Part shown: positions 23,501 through 34,960 of the stretch, piece by piece
Layout: every line of letters starts with the position of its first letter
How positions within the stretch are numbered: the first letter of the stretch is position 1
Source: Adiantum capillus-veneris
Taxonomy: Eukaryota; Streptophyta; Polypodiopsida; Polypodiales; Pteridaceae
Length of the DNA: 64,000 nucleotides
Direction of reading: 5' to 3'
NCBI GenBank assembly: GCA_014529385.2
Contig: CM043944.1
Coordinates: 175,979,240 to 176,043,239 of the forward strand
The notes under the pieces: generated by a model
Seen by the model: the letters and a program-made list of their open reading frames with translations, nothing else
What the model was told of the DNA's origin: nothing
Databases searched by the model: none
Made by a program: the position numbers and the translations under genes

Positions 23501-26500
23501 CAAGGGAAGAGAGTAGCAAGGTCCACTACTTGTCCAAGCTCAGCTCTAGACAACATAGAAAGATGCTAGTTCTACTAATTGTCTAATTATAGGCATGGAG
23601 AAATGATAGAAGGTTGACCACTTGTCCAACCTATCATCTCTAGTAAGATGGGAGGTTTGGCCTTAAGATTCACCATGTAACCAACCTATACATCATTGTA
23701 TTATGAAGAGTAAAAAAGCAAAGCTCCACCACTTGTCCAAGCTAGTTCTAAAATCCACATGGAGATAAGCAAGCTCCACCATTTGTCGAATCTCTCTTCC
23801 ATTAAAACATGAAAAAACTCAGCTATGTTGTACAGGGGGACTTTTTTCCAAGGTCCACCACTTGTCCAAGCTAGGATCCCTAGTAGCACGAGTGGTTTGG
23901 TCTCAAGATACACCACTTGTACACTCTATGTCATTATATTAAGAAGAACTATGTATTAAGGTCCACCACTTGTCCAACCTATAAGGTTATATCTTAAATG
24001 GTATCCTTTCTCACCACTTGAAATGCCCATGATATGTTTTACACGGGGGTTTCATTCCAAGGTCCACCACTTGTCCAAGCTAACTCTATTCAAACATAGA
24101 GAGAAGCAAAGGTCCACCACTTGTCCAAGCTAACTCTATTCAAACATAGAGAGAAGCAAAGGTTCACCACTTGTCAAAGCTAGGCTCCGTTGAAGCATGG
24201 AGAGAAGTAACCTCCATCATTTTTCCAAGATAGGTGCCATTCAAACATGGAAAGAATCAAGATCTACCATGTCTCCAAGATTCTAGGCTCCATTGAAACA
24301 CCCTAAAACCATGATATTTTGTACATGGGGGGTTTACATTCAAGGTCTACCACTTCTCTAACGTATTATACCTAGTAGCATGAGTGATTTGGTCTTAAGA
24401 TTCACCACTTATCCACTCTATGTCATTATATTAAGAATAACTGGGTGTTAAGGTCCACCACTTGTCCAACCTATAAGGGTATATCTTAAATGGTATCCTT
24501 CACCACTTGTCAAGGTCCATCACCACTTTTCCAACCTATAAGGTTATATCTTGAATGATATTTTTCCTCATCACTTGTAATGTCCATGCTATGTTTTACA
24601 AAGGGGTTTTGTTCCAAGACCCACCACTTGTCCAAGCTAACTCCATTAAAACATAGAGAGAAGCAAAGGTCCACCACTTGTCCAAGATAGGCTCCATTGA
24701 AACATGGAGAGAAGGATGATCCACCATTTCTCCAAGATAGGTTCCATTGAAACATTGAGAGAAGCAATCTCCACCATGTCTCCAAGCTAGGCTCCATTGA
24801 AATACCCTAAACCCATAATTTTGTACATGAGGGGTTTACATTCAAGGTCCACCACTTGTCCAACCTATTATCCCTAGTAGCAAGAGTGGTTTGGTCTCAA
24901 GATTCACCACTTGTACACTCTATGTCATTATATTAAGAAGAAATATGTGTTAAGGTCCACCACTTGTCCAGCCTATAAGGTTATATTTTAAATAGTATCC
25001 TTTCTCACCACTTGAAATGCCCATGATATGTTTTACATGGGGGTTTCATTCCAAGGTCCACCACTTGTCCAAGCTAACTCTATTAAAACATATAGAGAAA
25101 GAAAGGTCCACCACTTGTCCAAGCTAGGCTCATTGAAACATGGAGAGAAGGAACCTCCACTGTTTCTCCTAGATAGGCTCCATTGAAACATGGAGAGAAA
25201 TAAGCTCCACCATGTCTCCAAGTTGCTAGGCTCCATTGAAATACCCAATACCCATAATATTTTGTACATGGGGGGTTTACATTCAAGTTTCACCACTTGT
25301 CCAACCTATTATCCCTAGTAGGTTTGGTCTCATGATTCGCCACTTGTCCACTCTATGTCATTATATTAAGAGGAATTAGGTGTTAAGGTCCACCACTTGT
25401 CCAACCTATAATGTTATAGCTTGAATGGTATTTTTTCTCACCACTTGTAATGCCCATGACATGATTTACATGGGGGTTTTGTTCCAAGGTACACCACTTG
25501 TCCAAGCTAAATCTATTGAAACATAGAGAGAAACAAAGGTCCACCACTTTTCCAAGCTAAGCTGCATTGAAACATGGACCTTAATACCAAATTATTTCTA
25601 GTAGCATGAGTGATATTTTGTACATGGGGGGTTTACTTCAAGGTCCACCACTTGTCCAACCTATTTCCCTAGTAGGTTTGGTCCCAATTTCACCACTTAT
25701 CCACTCTATGTCATTATATTAAGAATAATTGGGTGTTAAGGTCCACCACTTGTCCAACCTATAAGGTTATATATTGAATGGTATTTTTTCTCACCACTTG
25801 TAATGGCCATGATATGTTTTACATGGGGTTTTTGTTCCAAGGTCCACCACTTTTCCAAGATAACTCTATTCAAACATAGAGAGAAACAAAGGTCCACCAC
25901 TTGTCCAAGCTAGGCTCCATTGAAACATGGAGAGAATGATGCTCCACCATTTATCCAAGATAGGCTGCATTGAAACATGGAGAGAAGCAAGCTTTACCAT
26001 GTTTCCAAGCTAGGCTCCATTGAAACACTCTAGGGGGTTTTATTTCAAGGCCCACCACTTGTTTAACCTATTATCCCTAGTAGCATGAGTGGTTTGGTTT
26101 CAAGATTCACCACTTGTACACTCTATGTCATTATATTGTGTTAAGGTCCACCACTTGTCCAACCTATAAGGTTATATCTTAAATGGTATCCTTTCTCGCC
26201 ACTTGAAATGCCCATGATATGTTTTACATGGGAGTTTCATTCCAAGATCCACCACTTGTCCAAGCTAACCATATTCAAACATAGAGAGAAACAAAGGTCC
26301 ACGACTTGTCCAAGCTAGGCTCCATTGAAACATGGAGAGAAGGAACCTCCACCATTTCTCCTAGATAGGCTCCATTAAAACATGGAGAGAAGTAAGTTCC
26401 ACCATGTCTCCAAGATGCTAGGCTCCATTGAAATATGCAAAACCCATGATATTTTGTACATGGGTGATTTACATTCAAGGTCAACCATTTCTCCAACCTA

Positions 26501-27340
26501 TTATCCCTAGTAGGTTTGGTCTCACAATTCACCACTTTTCCACTATATGTCATTATAATAAGAGGAATTGGGTGCTAAGGTCCACCACTTGTACAGCCTA
26601 TAAGGTTATACCTTGAATGGTATTTTTTCTCACCACTTGTAATGCCCATGACATGATTTACATGGGGGTTTTGTTCCAAGGTTCTCCACTTGTCCAAGCT
26701 AATTCTATTGAAACATAGAGAGAAACAAAGGTCCACCACTTTTCTAAGCTAGGCTCCATTGAAACATGGACCTTAATACCAAATTATTCCTAGTAGCATG
26801 AGTAATATTTTGTACATGGGGGGTTTGCATTCAAGGTCCACCACTTGTCCAATCTACTTTTCCTAGTAGGTTTGGTCACAAGATTCACCACTTGTCCACT
26901 CTATGTCATTATATTAATAATAATTGGGTGTTAAGGTCCACCACTTTTCCAACCTATAAGGTTATGTATTGAATGGTATTTTTTCTCACCACTTGTAATG
27001 TCCATGATATGTTTTACATGGGGATTTTGTTCCAAGGTCCACCACTTGTCCAAGCTAAATCTGTTCAAACATAGAGAGAAACAAACGTGCACCACTTGTC
27101 CAAGCTAGGCTCCATTGAAACATGGAGAGAATGATTCTCCACCATTTATCCAAGATAGACTCCATTGAAACATGGAGAGAAGTAAGCTCCACCATGTCTC
27201 CAAGATGCTAGAGTCCATTGAAATACCCAAAACCCCTGATACTTTGTACATGGGGGGTTTACATTCAAGGTCCACCACTTGTCCAACCTATTATCCCTAG
27301 TAGCATGAGTGGTTTGGTCTCAGGATTCACCACTTGTCCA
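23501..27340 (-). repeat. Minisatellite array in inverted orientation
   Basis: Here the core appears as its reverse complement, AAGGTCCACCACTTGTCCAA, in dozens of copies with the same accessory segments (TCCATTGAAACATGGAGAGA, GTACATGGGGGGTTTACATT) as the main array but on the other strand. The higher-order order matches the 7.4-14.8 kb array read backwards. It lies between the two phosphatase-like exons. Confidence 0.9.
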
Positions 27341-27708
27341 CTCTATATCATTATATTAAGAAAAATTGGGTTTCCATATCTAAATGGATCTTTGCTTGGA
27401 TAAGTGGTAGACCTTGAGACCTAAATACCCATTCTACACTAGAGCATTGGTTAAGCCTTATGCACTTCAAGCATACCTTTAACAACAAGTAGTAGTTATT
27501 AGTTGACTTAAGTCTAGTTGAACTCCATGGTATTGAGACTAAGAGAGAGTGTAGCATAAAAAAGAGTCAGGATTTTAATTTGACTTTCTTTCTATTAATG
27601 AGTAGATCATAGATGGATTTTGGTATCTAATAAAACCTTAGGGTAGACAATGTAAAACTCATGTCTATTGTTGTGTTTGCATTAAGTGTTCTTGTTCTTT
27701 AATTTCAG

Positions 27709-28484
27709 AACCATTACAGAAAAATGGATTGGCTATATGCTGGCATAAATTGAAGAAAACTATTGAATTACCCATCCAACCTCCTCCAAGACCTTGTCCA
27801 AGGAATGAATCACCTCCTTATCACCTACCACTTGCTTTCAAGGACATCAAAAGAGTACTTATCTTGGATCTAGAGGGGTTACTTCTCAAGATAGTTGAAA
27901 TGAAACATGGAGATTCTATGCCATCTTGGGCTCAACACATGAGACTTGTGGAGGACAAAGATGAAGTTTATCATGTGGTGCGACCAGACGCACAAAGTTT
28001 TTTGGATTTTTGTGCTGAATACTTTGAGCTATGGATATGGAGTTGCTATAACTTAACAAGGGTGCAATGCATCACACAAAAATGTTTTCCTGAGCAGTAT
28101 ACCAAGTTCAAGGTGTTTATGAGTAACAAAAATTGCCAAAATCCAAATATCATGTTAGGATTTACAAGGGTTTATCACAAAAATCTGAGTGATATTTGGA
28201 AGATATTTGAGGATTTGGATGCAAACAATACCTTAATTTTTGATGACACTCCATATAGAGTGATGTGGAACATGCCAGGGACATATCTTATATTTCCAAA
28301 GATGTGGAGGCAAACTTCCGAGCAACTTCAAAATTTCTTGCAGAGAACCATAATTCCATGGTTGGTAGGATGGTTGTATGCAAGAGATAAGAGAGTCTAT
28401 ACATACAACACAATTGAAAATCAGTATAGTGATTCTGAGACAAATTATGTCCTTGGTGTGTACTTGTCAACACGAAAGCATTGA
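27709..28484 (+). CDS. Terminal exon with a second FCP1/NIF-like phosphatase domain
   Basis: The exon opens after TTCTTTAATTTCAG in phase 1, so it too is frame-compatible with the 17531 donor. It runs open for about 257 codons to a TGA at 28482, with AATAAAT overlapping the stop as a possible polyadenylation signal. A Pro-rich lead (PPPRPCPRNESPPYHLP) precedes VLILDLEGLLLKI. Then come VVRPDAQSFLDFC, LWIWSCYNLTRV and LIFDDTPYR, in the order of FCP1/NIF domains, which dephosphorylate Ser/Thr in proteins such as the RNA polymerase II tail. The DxDxT motif reads D-L-E-G-L, so the general acid/base Asp is Glu. It is clearly related to the exon at 21330 but diverged. It may be an active but altered enzyme or a pseudophosphatase. 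Confidence 0.75.
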
Positions 28485-29235
28485 ATAAATATGGCCATAG
28501 GATGCTTTTTTTATTCTAGTGTGTATCTTTCAACATTTGTATAATTTGATATAGTCTTTTTTTTTTTTTTTTAAAGGTGTGTCAATTTTATGAACACTTG
28601 AATGGAGTGCACCCTACTCTAAGGGGACTTCAATGTACTATTGGAGTGCATCCTATTGTAAGGGGACTCTGATGTATTGCTAGAGTGCACCCAAATTTTT
28701 GGAGACTCATTTTTTATTTGATTGGGGCCTATGTTGGGTCATATAGTAAAAGAAATTCATTTTTTGTCAATTCATATCGAGGTTGCATTTATTTGGAACT
28801 ATGAAAGAATTGATGTTTGATGTCAAAATAAAACTTGTAAGTGTGGATCAGAGAATTCATGGACTTTAAATATGTGAGAGGGATCTTTTTCTTGGGCACA
28901 AATGTTTGCTTCAAGAATTTTTTCATTACATACTTTATGTGAAAGAGTTTTAGAACCTAAAAGACTTTGAAAACAAAACTATGGAATCTAAGTGCATGTA
29001 TTCTTGAATGGCTTGAAAGTTGATGTATACATGCATGTCGCCTTGATGAAGATTTAGATCTGACAAGATGGAAAGATATAATTCTTGGACGTTACCTTTG
29101 TCAATTTGGTAATAACATATTTAACTTTCTTTTAATATGGGTGGAAAATATATTATTATGTGCATTTGGAGCCTAATTGCTTGACCTTCAAACCAAGATT
29201 CCTATGTTATTTTTTCATATACTTTTTTGTAATGA
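28485..29235. other. 3' flank with a 39-bp tandem repeat
   Basis: TGGAGTGCACCCTACTCTAA and the bases after it recur about every 39 bp at 28607, 28646 and 28685 (the last copy partial). The rest is AT-rich, with a run of T near 28560. No gene seen. Confidence 0.55.
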
Positions 29236-30640
29236 ATTAATATTGTGGATACAAGGTCCACCACTTGTTCAAGCTAGATCTAAGAAAGTATATATACTGA
29301 GTCTTCAAACTAGTAAACCAAGGGAAGAGAGAAGCAGGGTCCATCACTTGTCCAAGCTCATCTCTAGACAACATAGAGAGATGTTATGTCTACTAATTGT
29401 CCAATATAGTCATGGAGAAATGATAGAAGGTTGATCCACTTGTCCAACCTATCATCTCTAGTAAAATGGGAGGTTTGGCCTTAAGATTCACCATGTAACC
29501 AACATATACTTCATTGTATTATGAAGAGTAGAAAAGAAAAGCTCCACCACTTGTCTAAGGTAGTTCCAAAATCAACATGGAGAGAAGCAAGCTTCACCAT
29601 TTGTCCAAGATAGGTTCCATTAAAACATGGAAAACCTCATATATGTTGTACATGGAAGCTTTTTTCCAAGGTCCACCACTTGTCCAAGCTAGGATCCATT
29701 AAAACATGGATAGAAACAAGGCTCCACAACTCGTCCAACCTTTATAGCTGCGAAGTGTACCGGTTGTCTAAACTAGGCATGGGAAAATAATAGAAGGTCC
29801 ACCACTTATCCAATATATTATCTCTAATAGCATGGGAGGTTTGGTCTCAAGATTTAGAAATTGGCTGACCTGTATTTCATTGTATTATGATGAATTTGGT
29901 TTTAAAGTCAACTACTTATCCAAGCTATAAGTTTATATCTTGAATGGTATTCCTTCCCATCACTTAGAAAACCAATGATATGTTGTACATGGGGGGGTTT
30001 GTTACAAGGTCCACCACTTGTCCAAGCTAGTTTCATTGAAACATGGATGAAGACAAGCTCCACCATTTGTTAAAGCTAGACTCCATTGAAATCTAGAAAA
30101 TCCATTCTATGTTGTACATGGGGTTTTTGTTTTAAGGTCCAACACTTGTCCAAGCTAAGATCCATTGAAAAATGGAGTAGAGAAACACTCCACCACTTGT
30201 CCAAGCTAGGCAACATTGATAGTAGTTGGTTTAGTTTGAAGATCCACCACGTGTCTAAGCTAACTCTATTGAAACATAGAGAGAAGCAAAGGTCCACCAA
30301 CTGTTCAAGCTAGGCTCCATTGAAACATGGACAGAAGCAAGCTCCACCATTTCTCCAAGATAGACTCCATTGAAACATGGAGAGAATCAAAGGTCCACCA
30401 TTTCTCCAAGCCAAGATCTAGTTGTCCAACCTATAAGGTTATATATTAAATGGTAATCTTTCTAATCACTTGGAATACCCATGATATGTTTTACATGGGG
30501 GTTTTGTTCCAAGATCACCACTTGTCCAAGCTAACTCTATTGAAACATAGAGAGAAGCAAAGGTCCACCACTTGTCCAAGCTAGTCTCCATTGAAACAAG
30601 GAGAGAAGCAAGCTCCATCATTTCTCCAAGATAGGCTAGC
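29236..30640 (-). repeat. Second inverted minisatellite array
   Basis: Reverse-complement cores (GGTCCACCACTTGTCCAAGC) recur throughout, with TCCATTGAAACATGGAGAGA segments. A single plus-orientation core (ACTTGGACAAGTGGTGGACC) occurs just beyond, at about 30864, so orientation changes again at the right edge. Confidence 0.8.
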
Positions 30641-31139
30641 ATGAATAAGTGCACCTTGAAACCAACCTTCCTATGAGGCAATAGAGCATATGCTACATAT
30701 TTTATGTATGCCCCATGCCTCAAATTAAGAAGTTATAGATTAGAAGTGGACCTTGCTTGAATGTCACATGCAATAAATTAAGGAAAAATAGCCAAGTGGA
30801 TTGTATTCCTCAATGGATCCTTGCTTTCACAAGTTGTGAACCTTGAGTCACTTTTACATTAACTTGGACAAGTGGTGGACCTAGAAACCAAGCTCTCCAT
30901 GTTGAGATAAGTTGTAGGTAGGACAGTAGAACATAGACAACGATAATGGATGCAATATACTCCTCTCCTAATAATCCAATTGATTGAAACCATGGTATTT
31001 TAGTTGTTTTCATTGTGTATTGTATGTGCATAAAGTGGAATGAGACCTTAAGAAAACTCAAATTTTTGACAAAATCTCTATATTTTATACATGATATATT
31101 GAAAGTTTTCCAACCTGGGAATTGGGATTTTCCCACTTT

Positions 31140-32110
31140 ACCTAATATGGTCTTCTCACAAGTAATCTCTCTTCTTTGGGAGTTTTGAGAATCCCATAAG
31201 TGTGAAGTTGTTGGTAAACTTCACCATGGAGGGCAGGGTCGCCCATAACTTGTTGTTTCCTATCGACAAGAGAACTCACAAGCATAGGGGCCTCATTAGT
31301 AGCGTCTTCATGTGCAGCATTAAAATTATCAATATTACTCTCTTATTATTGTTTGGCATGCTAAAATAATTCATGTGTATGTTAACTTATTCTTTGGAAA
31401 ATTTAAAGCCCTAGTTGCTACTCCTCTTAGCTCTTGAAAATTAGCACTCAAGCATCCACATCGTGAACAATTTAAGGAACTCTCTTCTTAAGCAAGAAAA
31501 GAAAAACCAGAAGGAGATGTATTGTGTGCACAACACACAATGTGGGAGTGTGTGTGTGTCTTGTGGAGTATATGATTCAATTTTGCTACTTTGTACTCTT
31601 GCTACAAGCCTATTGGCTCCTCAAGCTTTGGGCTAGCCAATGAATGGATCTAGTCATAACAAGCAAGGCGTGTAGCATTTGGACAAGTGTCCTCCTTTCC
31701 CCTTTTGAGAGAAAGATATGTATTTATTTAACTGAATCTAAATTCTCATTGGACCTTCCTATAGGCCATCCAATAGGATTCAAACACATTATGAGGGAAA
31801 TATTGCTACGGGCTTGTCATGTGGCCTTAGCACCATAGTCATTAAGCATGAGAAGCTTCTCAAGCACCTTAGTAAAAATCACGACAAGCACCTTAGTCTC
31901 TTTAAGAATGACAAGAACCTTAGTCATAAAGAATGACAAGAACCTCAAGCACATTACTCATTAAGCATGAAAAGTACCATCAAGAACCTTAGTAATCAAG
32001 CACAACCAGCACCTTAGTTATTAAGCACAACAAGTACCTCCAGCACATACCTAGCTTGCCTCAGGTCTAATGTACCTGAAGGTCCTAGGTCTAAGGACTT
32101 TTAACACTTA
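31140..32110 (-). mobile_element. Partial second copy of element C leader and LTR, internally deleted
   Basis: This stretch matches 33340-33440 plus 58020-58286, then jumps to 58942-59710. Compared with the longer copy it lacks about 655 bp holding the primer site and LTR start. The junction is at AACCA/GAAGGAGATG. A minisatellite of CATTAAGCATGACAAGCACC-type units lies at 31.85-32.05 kb, as at 59.45-59.67 kb. Confidence 0.65.
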
Positions 32111-32259
32111 CCTTTGGAGGATTAAATGAAGCTAACCCTAAGGTCTTTTAAGCTCCATTAGATACACGTTGCTCTTTGATAGACTATTTCCTTTTGGATT
32201 TCTATTGAGATGTAACCATCTCTCCTCTTGGTCCCCTGCTGAGATAAGTCTAGAAGCAC

Positions 32260-33433
32260 TTAATGCACATTTATCTTTGGAAGAATTTTGAGGAATTTTT
32301 CCTTTGGAATAATTTTGAGCATTATTTTCCCCTTAAGGTTTATTTCACTGTTTATTTTACATGGGCTTAGAATTCCTGTTAGCCCCTTGTTGGAAATTGA
32401 TTTGCAAGGCGACCACAATATGGTGTATGACCGCATAGATGGTCCTAGGCCATTTAGAGTTGACATACTCAGCCATACCTTCAAAAAGCCCATCACAAAA
32501 TTGTTGTTTTTGCTTTGCAAAGTCTTATCTTTTGGTAGACTGTAGCTTTGAGATGTAAATCCCAAAACTTGTCCACATACTTGTGGATAGACTCATTGGG
32601 AGTTAGCTTCAAACTTTGCAATTCGGTAAAAGCACTTTGTCTTTGGCATTGCTTGCAAGAAATTGCTACACTATGGAAATTCATAGAGTTTTCCATGTCT
32701 TGGGAGCTTTGTCATTACCTTGTAGACTAGCCCACCATTGCCTGGCGGACCTCTAAAAATGAATAGCTACATGTCATAGCTTGGAGGACTCTGTGAACCC
32801 TCATCTCCAAAGGCCGCATCAAATTGTTGGATAAAGGCCAAGACGTTGTCTTTGGCACCAAAGGTGCTATCATAGGTTAGAAAATAGATGTTCTTTCCTC
32901 CCTCCTTGAAATTATTGAGCTTGTTGGAAGCAACATAGGATTTCTGATGGCCTGTCCTCTTGGGTTCTTTGGGGGGAAAAAAACTGCTGCTTTCATTGAA
33001 AGAGGAGGAACGCAATGAAGATGAAGAAGAGGGTGACAACTTTCTCTCCTTTGTCTTCCTTTGATTCCTCTCTTCCCTTTTGAGATTAGGATGTGGAGGC
33101 GTATGCGAGGATCTTTTCGTCTTGGGTAGAGTTGTAGATCTTTGTTCTTGCCATGTTTGTGAAGCCACATCTTCCAAAGTTTTTGGCGATCCACTTTTTT
33201 CTCTTTCCTTCGGTGGGGACTCTACATTTGAAGCATGCCCTCTCCTTTTGAATGGAGGTGCATGGATGTTGAGACCCCTCGTATGTATCCTCCTCTTCTC
33301 TCACCAAAGTGAGCCTTGTTTTGAAAGTCCCTACAATAAAACTCACAAGTACTCTCTCTTCTTGGGGAGTTTGGATAATCCCATGGGTGTGAAGTTGTTG
33401 GTAAACCTCATAATGGAGGACGGAGTTGCCCAT
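32260..33433 (-). pseudogene. Element C gag remnant
   Basis: Read right to left, it begins MGNSVLHYEVYQQL at 33433, passes through a Ser/Arg-rich linker with a Cys pair (ACFKCRVPTEGKR), then TYDSTFGAKDNVLAFIQQFDAAF and LKLTPNESIHKYVDKFWDL. The last two resemble the capsid region of plant LTR-retrotransposon Gag. At least three frames are needed, so it is decayed. Element B inserted seven bases upstream of its start codon. Confidence 0.6.
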
Positions 33434-33440
33434 AGCTTGT

Positions 33441-34008
33441 TGTTAGCAGCGGCTAACACAGGCTACACCAATTATGCACCAAGCTATAGATGTTCTATAG
33501 TGCACAATATTTCCTTTTCATTGTATAGGGCCTTGGGCTCATTTAGGAGTTCCAAAGTTGTATGAGTATATGCTAGAGAGCTCAAATTTATCCCATAGTT
33601 GAAGGGTTTGAGGCCCAAAGCTATAAAAGAGCCCTATGCTTAACGACAAGTCATTCTTGGGTGAGTTCTCCTCTTTGTAGAGTGGATGGTAATGAGGTTC
33701 TTGGGCTTTCCATGCCCATGTAGCTCTTGATTTATAATAATCAATAACACTTTCTTTCTTATTAGTCTTCTTTGTTTGATTGTGTGGAGTGAAATTGTAT
33801 TAATGTGATGGTAGATATCCTAATCCCTTCTTTGAGCTAATCTATTCTATCAACACCGTTGGCTATGGTGTGTGAGGGCTATGCCTTCCTTATCTTCATC
33901 TCTCTCTACAAGGTGTGCGGTTAGTGTGTGTGCATATGTAGTCGCATTGAGGGGTTGTGCCGAAATGGACACACTAATGCAGAGTAGGTATGTTAATTGC
34001 ATGCTTGT
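33441..34008 (+). repeat. Element B left LTR, 5' part
   Basis: It matches 57176-57746 closely, including TAGGGCCTTGGGCTCAT and AGTCGCATTGAGGGGTTGTG. It is cut at CTTGT by element A. The uninterrupted junction is preserved at 57742-57746. Confidence 0.9.
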
Positions 34009-34940
34009 TGTTAGAAGCTGGACACACCCTGCAGAAAATGACTGCTCGACAGATTATTATTTTTTGTAATTATTCATTTATTGAGAAAAAACCCGACATT
34101 TCACCTTGTAAATATTGGGACTTACAAAAGTTCCAAGATTGTATCCCAATTTTGACATTTAGATTGAGTAGATGGTTCAATTGGAACATTAGGGTTTGAG
34201 AATTGTAAAGTATTTATACCACTTTTTGACCTTAATGAAAAACCTTTTGTCATTTTAAAAAATGTTTTGAAGTCTGTGAGTGAGCGTACTGTGTACGAGA
34301 GAGAGTGAGAGCTTCATCTTGACGCTACACACGCACCGATGGTTGGAATCGAGTGCGGAGTAGTGCAGCGTGTTGCCCCCGACGAGAGCTACAAGCCAAT
34401 ACCTACATTGCGCACGTACGCTCTATTTCTGCGAGCTCCATCTACGAGCTTCATCTGGTGATTCGGTGAGCATACGTTGTCCGATTTTGCATTGTATCAT
34501 ATCCACGCATTCGCATTTAGTAGAGCTACACATTAGGCACTTTAGTTTTTAGAAACGAAGACCTGCAAATTTCGGCCAGACATCCTACGTGATTTTGGAC
34601 CGGGTGTTTTGGGTTGTGATTTTGGTTCATAGACCTTAGGGAGAGCGACCTATTGGTGTTAGTAGGGTCTCCTTCAAGTTCTGTGGTGTTTCGAGATTGT
34701 TTGATGGGTATTCGGCTCTAGAAAGCGTTGTAGGAAGTTTCCTCTTATGCACTCTTGAAGGTTGTAGCTTAGACATTGGGTAGAGACCTCTGTAGGAATT
34801 AGTTAGGATTTGGTCGAGTGTAGGTTGACACCCTATGCTTGCTTCCACGTGCCTGTAGGTCGAGTTGCATCCTTAGCTGACAAATCTTGTTAGGTGAGTT
34901 CTCGCTGTGCTGATGTCCATCGCGACGTATCCGTCCAACA
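34009..34940 (+). repeat. Element A left LTR
   Basis: It pairs with 51022-51954. Shared landmarks are GAGAAAAAACCCGACATTTC, CATACGTTGTCCGATTTT and CACGTGCCTG. It contains one half of the internal palindrome (ACATCCTACGTG near 34579). Confidence 0.9.
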
Positions 34941-34960
34941 TTGGTGCCGTTGCCGGGGAT
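34941..34960 (+). other. Element A primer-binding site
   Basis: TTGGTGCCGTTGCCGGGGAT directly follows the LTR. It matches the complement of the 3' end of plant tRNA-Asp (TGGCGCCGTTGCCGGGG) except for one C-to-T. Confidence 0.85.

Noticed and set aside
34636-34848. Minus-strand frame in the LTR, also at 51650-51877
   Set aside because: It recurs only because the LTR is duplicated; no domain.
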